A stretch of 36,347 nt of DNA, taken from Teichococcus vastitatis. GTDB lineage: Bacteria > Pseudomonadota > Alphaproteobacteria > Acetobacterales > Acetobacteraceae. The translations under genes were made by a program, and so were the position numbers. The stretch is taken from assembly GCF_003604215.1 (NCBI RefSeq), contig NZ_QXGS01000029.1, positions 1-36,347 of the forward strand. Reading direction: 5' to 3'. The notes beneath the pieces are model-generated. The model was not told where the DNA came from. It did not search any database and saw nothing but the letters and a program-made list of their open reading frames with translations. This document shows positions 7,078-15,424 of this stretch, in pieces (positions within the stretch are counted from its first letter, which is position 1; each line of letters starts with the position of its first letter).

Positions 7078-8360
7078 GCCTTCTCCACTCCGCACCATTC
7101 CGCCAGCGTCAGCGCGATGCAGCGCGTGGTGGCGTGGAAGCTGTCCAGCCCGACGCTCTCGTCGATGCCGTGGATCGCATCCGCATCCGGCCCGAAGCAG
7201 GCCACCGGTGTGCCCTGGTAGAGCTGGAAGAAGCGGCCATCGGTGAGGCCCGAAGCCGGATAATCGCGCAGCTCGCGGCCATTCGCCTCCGCGAAATGGC
7301 GCTGCACCATCTGCACGATCGGCGCCTGCTTGTCGAACACGCAGGGGTCGGCCATGAAGCCGGCGAATTCCAGCCCCACCTTGGTGCCGCGCAGCCGCTC
7401 ATCGGCCGCCGCCTCGGCCACCAGCCGCTCGATATCCGCCTTCACCCGCCGGGCCGTGTTGCCCATCATGATGCCGACGCGCAGCCCGATCTTGGCGCGG
7501 GTGGGAACGGAGCTGTTCCACTCGCCGCCCTGCACCGTGCCGAAATTCACGTTCACCGGGTGGTTCACGCCGAAGAAGGAGGAATGGATGTTCTCCGCCC
7601 GGTTCATCTCCGCCTCATAGGCCTTGAAGCGCTGCGAGATGACATAGGCGGCCTCGATCGCGTTCACCCCGGCCTGCATGTCGCGCACATGCACCGGGCG
7701 GCCCGTCACCGTCACCCAGGCCCAGATCACGCCCACCTCGGCGGTGTAGAGACCTTCCACCCCCGGGCCGGGTTCGGGAATGATCACCGCGTCGCATTTC
7801 GGCAGCGCCAGCATGCAGGCCAGGGCGCCGTTGCCGGTGCATTCCTCCTCGATCACGGAATGGAACTGCACCTCCGCCGCCGGCTGCAGCCCGGCCATCT
7901 GCAGGGCGCGGAACGCCATGACGTTGGAGATGTCGCCCGCCTTCATGTCCCCGGCGCCGCGGCCATACATGCGGCCGTCACGGATTGAGGGCTCAAAGGG
8001 GGGCGTGGCCCAGATCTCGGCCGCGCCTTCCGGCACCACGTCCACATGGCCCTGCAGCACCAGGCTGCGCCCCTTGGCCTCGCGCGGGCGGTGCACCGCC
8101 ACCACGTTGTCGCGCCCGTCATAGGAGATCAGCGGCGGCGAGAAGCCGGGATGCGCGGCCAGTTCCTCCGGCAGCGTCGGCACGCGCCGCGGCTCCAGGC
8201 CGAGCGAGGCGTAGTTGCGCGCCATCTCCTCCAGCGCCGAAGCCTCGTTGCCGAGGGTCGAGGGACAGCGCACCAGCCGCTCCAGCGCCGCGACGGACTC
8301 CGCCTCCAATGCGGCGACGGCGTCGAGGATAGCACGGCGGATGCCGGGATCGAGGGACAT
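7074..8360 (-). CDS. M20 family ArgE/DapE-type deacylase
   Basis: This 428-residue zinc hydrolase resembles acetylornithine deacetylase, succinyl-diaminopimelate desuccinylase and related amidases. Metal and catalytic motifs appear in order: LVLQGHVDVVPEG (His, Asp), MYGRGAGDMKAGD (bridging Asp), HSVIEEECTGNGALA (catalytic Glu-Glu), IIPEPGPG, and a late His in DAIHGIDESVGLD. The preferred start is the ATG at 8360 (MSLDPG), 8 nt after a GGAG. Another ATG two codons upstream (8366) would leave only 2 nt to that site. The gene begins 14 bp after the ABC ATPase stop and overlaps the next hydrolase by 4 nt. A role in housekeeping arginine or lysine synthesis is less likely than cleavage of an imported N-acylated or peptide-like substrate, given the transporter next to it. 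Confidence 0.92.
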   Translation of the reverse strand: MSLDPGIRRAILDAVAALEAESVAALERLVRCPSTLGNEASALEEMARNYASLGLEPRRVPTLPEELAAHPGFSPPLISYDGRDNVVAVHRPREAKGRSLVLQGHVDVVPEGAAEIWATPPFEPSIRDGRMYGRGAGDMKAGDISNVMAFRALQMAGLQPAAEVQFHSVIEEECTGNGALACMLALPKCDAVIIPEPGPGVEGLYTAEVGVIWAWVTVTGRPVHVRDMQAGVNAIEAAYVISQRFKAYEAEMNRAENIHSSFFGVNHPVNVNFGTVQGGEWNSSVPTRAKIGLRVGIMMGNTARRVKADIERLVAEAAADERLRGTKVGLEFAGFMADPCVFDKQAPIVQMVQRHFAEANGRELRDYPASGLTDGRFFQLYQGTPVACFGPDADAIHGIDESVGLDSFHATTRCIALTLAEWCGVEKA

Positions 8361-8374
8361 GGGCATGGCTCCGT

Positions 8375-9988
8375 TCAGGCGGTTTCGGCGAGTTCGGGCG
8401 GGGTCCAGCCCCGGCCGGGAATGCTGTCGAGCAGGGAGCGGGTGTAGGGATGCTTCGGCGCGCCGAACACCTCCGCGGTCGGCCCCAGCTCCACGATGGC
8501 GCCGCGCTGCATCACCGCGATGCGGTCGCAGATCTGCGCCGCGACGCGCAGGTCGTGGGTGATGAACAGCATGGTCAGGCCGAGGCGCTGGCGGATCTCG
8601 GCCAGAAGGTCGAGCACCTGCGCCTGCACCGATACGTCGAGCGCCGAAACCGGCTCGTCGGCGATCAGCAGCTCGGGCTGCATCGCCAGGGCGCGCGCCA
8701 GGCCGATGCGCTGCCGCTGCCCACCGCTGAACTCGTGCGGGTAGCGCTCCATGGCCGAGGGCTCCAGCTTCACCAGCCGCAACAATTCGAGCGCGCGCTG
8801 CCGCGCCTCGTCCCGGCCGACACCATGGGTGATCGGCCCCTCGGTGATCGCATCGCCCACCTTGCGGCGCGGATTGAGCGAGGCGTAGGGATCCTGGAAC
8901 ACCATCTGGATGCGCTTGCGATAGGGCAGCCATCCCTGTCGCGACAGCGGCCGCAGGTCGTTGCCGTGGAACAGGATCTCCCCCTGCTCCGGCTCCACCA
9001 GCCGGACGACGCAGCGGGCCAGGGTGGATTTGCCGGAACCGCTCTCGCCCACGAGGCCCAGCGTCTCGCCCTTGTTGAGCGTGAAATCGGCGTCGTGCAC
9101 CGCGCGGACCACGGCGCGCGCGCCGAACCAGCCGCCGCGCTGGTAGGTCTTGGTCACGCCCTTCATCTGCAGCACCGGCGCCGGGCGCGCCGCGGCGCGG
9201 TCCAGCGTGCGGCCATGCGGCACCGCGCTGATCAGCGCGCGGGTGTAGGGATGCTGGGGCGCGTCGAGCACCTCGCGGGCCGTGCCCTGCTCGACGATGC
9301 GGCCGCGCTGCATCACCGCCACGCGGTCCGCGATCTCGGCCACTACGCCGAAATCATGGGTGATGAACATCACCCCCATGCCGCGCCGCTGCTGGATCTC
9401 GCGCATCATCCGCAGGATCTGCGCCTGGGTGGTGACGTCGAGCGCGGTGGTCGGCTCGTCGGCGATCAGCAACGCCGGCTCCAGCGCCAGGGCCATCGCG
9501 ATCATCACGCGCTGCCGCTGCCCGCCCGACAGACGGAACGGGTGCATGCGGGCGATCGCCGCCGGGTCGGGCAGGTTCACCGCCGCCAGCAGCTCCGGCA
9601 CGCGGGCCCTCGCCTCGGCGCCTTTGCCGTGAACCGACAGCGCCTCGGCGATCTGGTCGCCCACCTTCATCAGCGGGTTCAGCGCCGTCATCGGCTCCTG
9701 GAACACCATGGCCATGCGGCGGCCGCGGCGCGAGCGCAGCGCCTCGGCCGAGAGGCCCAGCAGGTCCTCGCCCTCGAAGGTGATGCGGCCGGATGTCACC
9801 GGCAGGCCCTTAGGCAGCAGCCCCATCACCGTGTTGGCGGTGATCGACTTGCCCGAGCCGCTCTCGCCCACCACGCACAGGATCTCGCCAGCATCGAGGT
9901 GCAGCGACACCTCCTCCACCGCGTGCGGCCGGTCGGCGCCGCGCGGCAGGGCCACGGACAGGTTCTCGACGGTGAGCAGCCGGGTCAT
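8375..9988 (-). CDS. Peptide ABC transporter, fused double ATP-binding protein (DppD-DppF type)
   Basis: This 537-residue polypeptide joins two ATPase domains that are separate proteins in the classical Dpp and Opp systems. Domain 1 has Walker A GESGSGKS (41-48), signature LSGGQ (153-157) and Walker B LLIADEPTTALD (about 173-184). Domain 2 has Walker A GESGSGKS (314-321), signature FSGGQ (420-424) and Walker B LLIADEPVSALD. Each half ends in a HPYTR motif, typical of the oligopeptide-transporter C-terminal extension. It energises the two permeases encoded immediately upstream. The ATG at 9988 overlaps the permease stop by 4 nt. Single-polypeptide fusions of this kind (for example GsiA/YliA type) are known and functional. 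Confidence 0.95.
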   Translation of the reverse strand: MTRLLTVENLSVALPRGADRPHAVEEVSLHLDAGEILCVVGESGSGKSITANTVMGLLPKGLPVTSGRITFEGEDLLGLSAEALRSRRGRRMAMVFQEPMTALNPLMKVGDQIAEALSVHGKGAEARARVPELLAAVNLPDPAAIARMHPFRLSGGQRQRVMIAMALALEPALLIADEPTTALDVTTQAQILRMMREIQQRRGMGVMFITHDFGVVAEIADRVAVMQRGRIVEQGTAREVLDAPQHPYTRALISAVPHGRTLDRAAARPAPVLQMKGVTKTYQRGGWFGARAVVRAVHDADFTLNKGETLGLVGESGSGKSTLARCVVRLVEPEQGEILFHGNDLRPLSRQGWLPYRKRIQMVFQDPYASLNPRRKVGDAITEGPITHGVGRDEARQRALELLRLVKLEPSAMERYPHEFSGGQRQRIGLARALAMQPELLIADEPVSALDVSVQAQVLDLLAEIRQRLGLTMLFITHDLRVAAQICDRIAVMQRGAIVELGPTAEVFGAPKHPYTRSLLDSIPGRGWTPPELAETA

Positions 9989-10830
9989 GCCTTGCCCTCG
10001 CGGTTGCGCGCCAGGCGCGGATTGAGCGCGTCGGACAGACCCTCGCCCACCAGGTTCAGCGACAGCACGGTGAGGAAGATCGCGATGCCGGGAAATACGC
10101 TCATCCACCAGGCGATGCGGATCACGCTGCGGCCGGAGCCGATCAGGAAGCCCCAGCTCATCAGGTTCGGATCGCCGAGGCCCAGGAACGACAGCGCGCT
10201 TTCCAGCAGGATGGCCGAGGCCACCATCAGCGAGGACAGCACCACGATGGGCGACAAGGCGTTGGGCAGGATGTCGCCGAACACGATGGCGAGCCGTGAC
10301 TTGCCCAGCACCTCGGACGCCTGCACGAACTCGCGCGAGCGCAGCGACAGGAACTCGGCTCGCACCACCCGCGCCACCGGCGGCCAGGACACCACGGCGA
10401 TGGCGAAGACGATGGAGCCGATGGTGGGCGTGAAGATCGCCACCAGCAGGATCGCCAGCACGAAGGAAGGAATGGTCTGGAAGAACTCGGTGAAGCGCAT
10501 GACGATGTCATCCGCCACGCCGCCCAGATAGCCGGCGGTCGCGCCGAGGCCGATGCCGATCACCAGCGCCACCACGGTGGACACCGCGCCCACCAGCAGC
10601 GACACGCGTGCGCCATGCGCGATGCCCGCCGCCACGTCGCGGCCCAGGCTGTCGGTGCCGAGCCACATGCCCATCTCGCCCGGCGGGGCGAAGGGCATGC
10701 CCGCCATGTCCCACGGGCTGCCGGGAAACAGCCAGGGCGCGGCGACGGCCGTCGCGATCACCAGCAGCAGGATCACGAGGCCGACCACGGCACCGCGGTT
10801 GCGGCAGAAATTGCGCCAGAAGCCGCCCAT
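9985..10830 (-). CDS. Peptide ABC transporter permease, DppC type
   Basis: This 281-residue inner-membrane permease belongs to the BPD_transp_1 family. It has an N-terminal anchor (GAVVGLVILLLVIATAVAAP) and the periplasmic motif LGTDSLGRDVAAGIAHGARV that marks DppC/OppC proteins. About five further membrane spans follow, and the cytoplasmic EAA loop that docks the ATPase reads FVQASEVLGKSRLAIVFGDI followed by LPNALSP. The chosen ATG at 10830 overlaps the DppB stop in TGATG; a GTG one codon earlier is also possible. The gene is tightly coupled on both sides, within the transporter part of the operon. Function as half of the membrane channel is secure; the solute is not. Confidence 0.95.
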   Translation of the reverse strand: MGGFWRNFCRNRGAVVGLVILLLVIATAVAAPWLFPGSPWDMAGMPFAPPGEMGMWLGTDSLGRDVAAGIAHGARVSLLVGAVSTVVALVIGIGLGATAGYLGGVADDIVMRFTEFFQTIPSFVLAILLVAIFTPTIGSIVFAIAVVSWPPVARVVRAEFLSLRSREFVQASEVLGKSRLAIVFGDILPNALSPIVVLSSLMVASAILLESALSFLGLGDPNLMSWGFLIGSGRSVIRIAWWMSVFPGIAIFLTVLSLNLVGEGLSDALNPRLARNREGKA

Positions 10831-11813
10831 CACGACACCTCCACCCGCGGATCGACCACCGCGTAGAGCAGGTCGGTGATGAGGTTGAACAGCACCACCA
10901 TGACGCTGGTGCAGAAGAACACGCCCATCAGCACCTGGTAGTCGCGCGCCAGCAGCGCCTCGAAGGCGAGGCGCCCGATGCCGGGCCAGGCGAACACCGT
11001 TTCCACCAGGATGGAGCCGCCGATCAACTGCCCCGCCTGGATGCCGGCGAAGGTGATCACCGGCAGCATGGCGTTGCGCAGCACGTGGCGGCGCAGGATG
11101 CGTCCCTCCGGCACGCCCTTAGCGCGTGCCGTCTTGACGAAATCCTGGTCGGCCACCTCCAGCATGGTGGCGCGGGTCAGCCGGGCATACACAGCGACGT
11201 AGAACAGGCCGAGCGTCAGCGCCGGCAGCAGCAGGTGCTTGCCGATGTCGAGCACCCTGCCGATCCTCGACAACTCCACGCCGACCGACATCATGCCGAA
11301 GGAGGGCAGCCATTCCAGCGTCACGCTGAACAGCAGCACCAGCATCAGCCCCACCCAGAACAGCGGCGTGGCGTAGAAGGTCAGGGCCAGCACGGTGATC
11401 ACGGAATCCGACCAAGTGCCGACGCGCCGCGCCGCCAACGCGCCCATGGTGACGCCGATGGCGATGGCGAACAGAAAGGCGGCGCCGGTCAGCAGCAGGG
11501 TCGCCGGCAGCCGGTCCCACAGCAATGCGGCGACGCTGGCCTGTTGTCGATGGCTGAAGCCGAGATCCAGCGTCAGCACACCCTTCAGGTAGAGCCAGAG
11601 CTGCATGTAGAGCGGCTGGTCCAGCCCGAACTGGGCACGCAGCTGTTCCAGGAAGCGCGCATCGGCGGAACCGGACTGGCCGGCAATGATGCTCGCCGGA
11701 TCGCCCGGCGCGGCATGGATCAGAAAGAAATTGCAGACGACGATCGCCAGCACCACGACCGCCGCCTTCACGAGGCGCCCCGCCAGATAGGCGGGGAAGC
11801 GCGACAACTCCAT
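10830..11813 (-). CDS. Peptide ABC transporter permease, DppB type
   Basis: This 327-residue permease has the DppB/OppB layout. It starts with an N-terminal span (AAVVVLAIVVCNFFLIHAAP) followed directly by the conserved PGDPASIIAGQSG, then a periplasmic region with FGLDQPLYMQLWLYLKGVL. Membrane spans follow, and the EAA loop reads DFVKTARAKGVPEGRILRRH followed by VLRNAMLP. It ends VETVFAWPGIGRLAFEALLA, another family hallmark. It forms the channel together with the DppC-type protein. Only 3 bp separate it from the binding-protein gene upstream, and its TGA overlaps the next ATG. Confidence 0.95.
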   Translation of the reverse strand: MELSRFPAYLAGRLVKAAVVVLAIVVCNFFLIHAAPGDPASIIAGQSGSADARFLEQLRAQFGLDQPLYMQLWLYLKGVLTLDLGFSHRQQASVAALLWDRLPATLLLTGAAFLFAIAIGVTMGALAARRVGTWSDSVITVLALTFYATPLFWVGLMLVLLFSVTLEWLPSFGMMSVGVELSRIGRVLDIGKHLLLPALTLGLFYVAVYARLTRATMLEVADQDFVKTARAKGVPEGRILRRHVLRNAMLPVITFAGIQAGQLIGGSILVETVFAWPGIGRLAFEALLARDYQVLMGVFFCTSVMVVLFNLITDLLYAVVDPRVEVS

Positions 11814-11816
11814 GCG

Positions 11817-13403
11817 TCAGGCCAGGAACACGTCGTCGAAGCTGGCATGCACCCCGGCGCCGGAGGTGATGACGTTGTGCAGCTTCTTGTCGTAGATGGT
11901 CGGAAAAGCCATCTCCATCAGCCACAGCAGCGGCACGTCGCTGACCAGCAGCTTCTGCACCTCGCTGAAGGCTTCCTGCCGCACCGCCGGGTCCGCCGCG
12001 TCACGGCCCTTGGTGAACAGCTCGTCCACCTTCGGGTTGGCGTAGCCGGACACGTTGGAGAACAGGATCTTCTTGATGTTGGTGGACACGTAGGAACGCT
12101 CCACGCCCAGCGTCGGGTCGCCATACTGGTAGAGGTAGTTGATGGTGGTGTCGAAATCCCAGTTCGCCGTGCGCTGGGACCAGGTGCCGACATCGACGCT
12201 TTCCAGCTGCAGGTCGACGCCGACCTGACGGAAGGATTGCCGCAGGAACTCGGCCAACCGGGTGAACACCTCGCCGTAAGGCAGCGACATGTGCCGGATG
12301 GTGAAGCGCACGCCCTGCCCGTTCGGCTTCAGCCCGGCCTCGTCCAGCAGCGCCTTGGCGGCGTTCAGGTCGTAGCCCGGCGTCTTGGCGCTGCCGTCAT
12401 AGAAGCGCGTGGCACTGTGGAACGGCCCCGTCGCCGGCTTGCCGATGCCGAACCACAGGCGCTGCGCGATGAAATCGCGGTTCACCGCCATGGTCAGCGC
12501 ACGCCGCACCCGCACATCATCCAGCGGCTTTACGCGGTGGTTGAATTCCACCCACATCAGCGGGCCGAAATATTCCCAGCCCTCGGTCTTCACCTCGAAA
12601 TTGGGGCGGGCGCGCAGCTGCGGCACGTCGAAGGGCTCGATGTCGTTGGACTGCGTCATCATCACCTGGCCGGATTCCAGTGCCAGGCGCCGGCTCTGGC
12701 TGTCCGGCACCACGCGGTAGATGATGGCATCCAGGTAGGGCTGGTTCGGCTTCCAGTAATCGTCGAAGCGCTCCAGCCGAATGAAGTTGCCGCGCTGCCA
12801 TTCGGCGAAGCGGAACGGCCCGGTGCCGACCGGCTTCGCCACCGCCGGGGCCTGCCGGTAATCCTGCCCGTCGAACAGGTGCTTTGGCACAATTGCCGAG
12901 ACGGTCACGTCGAACATCAGCAGGAACGGCTCGAACGGCGCTGACAGCACGAACTTCACGGTGTTCGCGTCCACCGCGATGCCTTCCTTGATGCGCCCGA
13001 AGACGCCGCGCGCGCGTGGCGAAAGCTCCATGTGGAACTTCATGATGGAGAACACCACGTCCTCGGCCGTCATGGGCTGGCCGTCGTGGAACTTGACATT
13101 CTCCTGGAGGCGGAAGGTGTATTCCAACCCGTCAGGGCTGATTTCCCAGCTTTTGGCCAACTCCGGCATGGGCTGCAGCTTGGCGTCGTAGCGCAGCAGC
13201 CCCTGGAACATCTTGCCGGCGACGATCAGCGTCGGCCCTTGATTGTTGATGCCGATGTGCAGCACCGGCGGCTCAGGGTTGACGATGGTCGTCAGCGTGC
13301 CGCCGCGCTTCGGCTGGACGCCCTGCGCCAGGGCCTCCTCCGCCCGCATCAGAAAAGGCAGAGCGGCCGCAGTGGCCATCAGGCCACGACGTGAAACAGC
13401 CAT
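11817..13403 (-). CDS. Peptide ABC transporter periplasmic binding protein (SBP_bac_5), Tat-type signal
   Basis: This 528-residue solute-binding protein belongs to the dipeptide/oligopeptide class 5 family. Residues 1-27 form an export signal with a twin-arginine motif (SRRGLM), a short hydrophobic core (TAAALPFL) and an AxA-type end (ALAQG), so export by Tat is likely. Family landmarks are LAKSWEISPDGLEYTFRLQE, VKFHDGQPMTAEDVVFS, PVGTGPFRFAEW and VRRALTMAVNRDFI. The ATG at 13403 has GGAG 6 nt upstream. It heads the transporter genes, and about 128 bp separates it from the shortened AapJ gene upstream, room for a second promoter. Class 5 proteins bind peptides, glutathione, nickel or opines, so the ligand cannot be named. 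Confidence 0.94.
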   Translation of the reverse strand: MAVSRRGLMATAAALPFLMRAEEALAQGVQPKRGGTLTTIVNPEPPVLHIGINNQGPTLIVAGKMFQGLLRYDAKLQPMPELAKSWEISPDGLEYTFRLQENVKFHDGQPMTAEDVVFSIMKFHMELSPRARGVFGRIKEGIAVDANTVKFVLSAPFEPFLLMFDVTVSAIVPKHLFDGQDYRQAPAVAKPVGTGPFRFAEWQRGNFIRLERFDDYWKPNQPYLDAIIYRVVPDSQSRRLALESGQVMMTQSNDIEPFDVPQLRARPNFEVKTEGWEYFGPLMWVEFNHRVKPLDDVRVRRALTMAVNRDFIAQRLWFGIGKPATGPFHSATRFYDGSAKTPGYDLNAAKALLDEAGLKPNGQGVRFTIRHMSLPYGEVFTRLAEFLRQSFRQVGVDLQLESVDVGTWSQRTANWDFDTTINYLYQYGDPTLGVERSYVSTNIKKILFSNVSGYANPKVDELFTKGRDAADPAVRQEAFSEVQKLLVSDVPLLWLMEMAFPTIYDKKLHNVITSGAGVHASFDDVFLA

Positions 13404-13531
13404 TGTGGTCTCCAGTGAGCTTCCCTGGGAGCGAACGCTAGCCTTGGTTCCGCCAGATGGACAAGCCCGGCCGCCGCGAGTTCCACTGGCCGGCACAGAC
13501 TGCTTCCCCGCGCCCTCGCGATCCGCTCCGT

Positions 13532-14032
13532 TCAGCGGATCGGCGGCGCATATTGCAGCCCGCCCGCGGTGTAGAGGGCGTTGCGGCCGCGCGGCAGCCC
13601 CATCGGCGCCACGTTGCGGTTCCATACCTCGCCCAGATTGCCGACCTCGCGGATGATGTTCACCGCCCAGTCGCGCCCGACCCCCAGCATGGCGCCGGAA
13701 TCATCGGTCCGGCCGAGCAGCCGCTGCACGTCCGGCTGCGGATCGGTGGTGGGCACATGGCGCACCTTGGCCGCATCCCCCAGCATAGCCGCCGCGACGG
13801 CCTTGCAGAAATCGTTGTACAGGCCGCTGAAGGTGCCCTGGCCATCGAGAAAGGCGAAGCCGGGCAGGTCCGCCGAGGTGCCGCAGACCAGCGCGCCGCG
13901 GGCCCGGATGGCATCCAGCGTCGGCGATCCGCCGGCCGGCCGGGCCCGTGCCGCGGAGGTCGCGGCACCGGCGGCCAGGCTCAGCATCGCCAGCCCTGCC
14001 AGGAAAGCCGGGATGCGCGGGCGTCGTGTCAT
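13532..14032 (-). pseudogene. AapJ-like amino-acid ABC binding protein with large internal deletion
   Basis: This open frame codes for 166 residues, against about 340 in AapJ, the periplasmic binding protein of general L-amino-acid transporters. Residues 1-30 look like a signal peptide. Residues 38-93 match the N-lobe start (TLDAIRARGALVCGTSADLP, then GTFSGLYNDFCKAVAAAMLG). At about residues 94-102 the sequence jumps to the family C-terminus: DVQRLLGRTDDSGAMLGVGR, DWAVNIIREVGNLGEV, and the terminal GGLQYAPPIR. About 170 residues are missing, yet the frame is kept and the start has a good AAGGAG site. The missing part contains most of the second lobe and hinge strands, so ligand binding should be lost. 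No aap permease or ATPase is nearby. It is either a decaying remnant or a small secreted protein with a new role. Confidence 0.75.
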
Positions 14033-14102
14033 GCGTCGCTCCTTGGAAGCTGCGGGAATGCGCCGACCCGGGGTTGCTCCGCGGCCGGCGGTTCGGTTGA
14101 GC

Positions 14103-15380
14103 TCAGCGGCCGAAGCGCCGGGCGGAAAAGGCGTCCACCGGGATCTCCGGCGCCCGCCCGGCGAGCAGCTGCGCCACCACGCGCCCCGTGCGAGGCCCGG
14201 CCACCAAGCCGACATGGCCGTGGCCGAAGGCGTGCACGATGTCCGGCGTCGCCCGTGCCGGCCCGAGGCAGGGCATGCCATCCGGCATGGAGGGACGGTG
14301 GCCCATCCACACCTTGATGCGCTCCGCCGGCAGATCGCGCGGCAGGCCCGGGAAGCAGCCGAGCAGCTTGTCGCGCAGGATCTCGGCGCGCCGCCAGTTC
14401 GGCGCCGCCTCCAGCCCGGCGATCTCCACCTGCCCGGCGCAGCGCAGGCCGTTGCGCGTCAGGGTGATCGCCATCTTGCCGTCGGAGGGCATCAGCGGCG
14501 TGCGCGGTCGCACTTCGGGGTCGCTCAGCACCGCGTGATAGCCGCGCTCGGTTTCCAGCGGCACGGTGTCGCCGGCGGCAGCGGCCAGTGTCTTGGAATG
14601 AGCGCCGGCGCAGATCACCGCCGCGTCGCACGCGATCTCGCCCGCCGCGGTGCGCACCGCCTTCAGCCGCCCCGCCTCGATGCGGAAGCCGGTGGCCTTG
14701 TCCTGCCGCAGCTCCGCCCCCTGCGCCGCAGCATGCGCCACCAGCGCCGCCACATAGGCGCCGGGATCGGTGCAATGGCCGCCCTGCTCCATCAGCACGC
14801 CGAAGCCGTAGCGGCGATCCAGCTCCGGTTCGCGCTGGCGCAGCTCATCGCCCGACAGTTCCAGCCAGGGAATGCCGACCGCCTTGCGGATGCGCCAGGA
14901 CATCGCCTCGGCCTCAAAAGCGGCGCGGTCGGGATAGATGTACATGTCGCCGCGCTGCTCGATCAGCTCTGCGACGCCGGCTTCCTCGGCCAGCCTGCGG
15001 TGCAGCGCCGGCCCGTCCTGCAGCAGCGGCTTCATTGCCTGGGCGATGCGCAGCACCCGCGCCTCGGTCCAGCCGGCCAGCAGGTACTTCACCAGCCAGG
15101 GCATCACTCTGGGAAAATAGGACCAGCGGATCGCCAGCGGACCGAGCGGGTCGCGCAGGAAACCCGGCACCTTCCTCCACACGCCGGGGCCGGCGGGCGG
15201 GATCACCGATTGCGGCGACAGCCAGCAGCCATTGCCATAGCTCGCCGCCTGCTCGCCGCCCGGCGTGCCGGGCTCCAGCAGGGTGACGCGCTGCCCGTCG
15301 CGCAGCAGTTCCAGCGCGCTGGCGGCGCCGACGATGCCCGCCCCGATCACCACCACGTGGCGGGCCATGGGAGCATTCAT
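14103..15380 (-). CDS. FAD-dependent D-amino-acid dehydrogenase (DadA-like)
   Basis: This 425-residue flavoprotein of the DAO family has the N-terminal dinucleotide motif VVVIGAGIVGAASALELL and an acidic residue ending the second strand (VTLLEPG). The DadA-type segment AASYGNGCWLSPQSVIPPAG follows. It ends with HAFGHGHVGLVAGPRTGRVV, the FAD-binding C-terminal motif. Such enzymes oxidise D-amino acids, or other secondary or primary amines, to keto acids and pass electrons to the respiratory chain at the inner membrane face. It lies 44 bp downstream of the GntR gene on the same strand. Its position before a peptide transporter suggests it oxidises an amino acid released from the imported compound. 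The substrate range cannot be predicted. Confidence 0.9.
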   Translation of the reverse strand: MNAPMARHVVVIGAGIVGAASALELLRDGQRVTLLEPGTPGGEQAASYGNGCWLSPQSVIPPAGPGVWRKVPGFLRDPLGPLAIRWSYFPRVMPWLVKYLLAGWTEARVLRIAQAMKPLLQDGPALHRRLAEEAGVAELIEQRGDMYIYPDRAAFEAEAMSWRIRKAVGIPWLELSGDELRQREPELDRRYGFGVLMEQGGHCTDPGAYVAALVAHAAAQGAELRQDKATGFRIEAGRLKAVRTAAGEIACDAAVICAGAHSKTLAAAAGDTVPLETERGYHAVLSDPEVRPRTPLMPSDGKMAITLTRNGLRCAGQVEIAGLEAAPNWRRAEILRDKLLGCFPGLPRDLPAERIKVWMGHRPSMPDGMPCLGPARATPDIVHAFGHGHVGLVAGPRTGRVVAQLLAGRAPEIPVDAFSARRFGR

Positions 15381-15424
15381 GGCAGGCTTCCCGTATTGGT
15401 CATGCGGTCCTCGGTTCGGGCATG

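Noticed and set aside
4390-7221. Very long open frame (943 codons) on the plus strand opposite the M81 and M20 genes
   Set aside because: The opposite strand codes for three clear enzymes. The plus-strand product is rich in His, Arg, Gln and Gly with no recognisable domain, as expected from antisense frames in high-GC DNA.
8450-10531. 693-codon open frame on the plus strand opposite the ABC ATPase and permease genes
   Set aside because: It is the same antisense artefact; both ATPase domains with all motifs lie on the minus strand.
13520-13541. Inverted repeat GATCCGCT-N6-AGCGGATC over the stop codon of the AapJ remnant
   Set aside because: The stem is only 8 bp and no T tract follows on the minus strand, so it does not qualify as an intrinsic terminator; such short repeats are common at this GC content.
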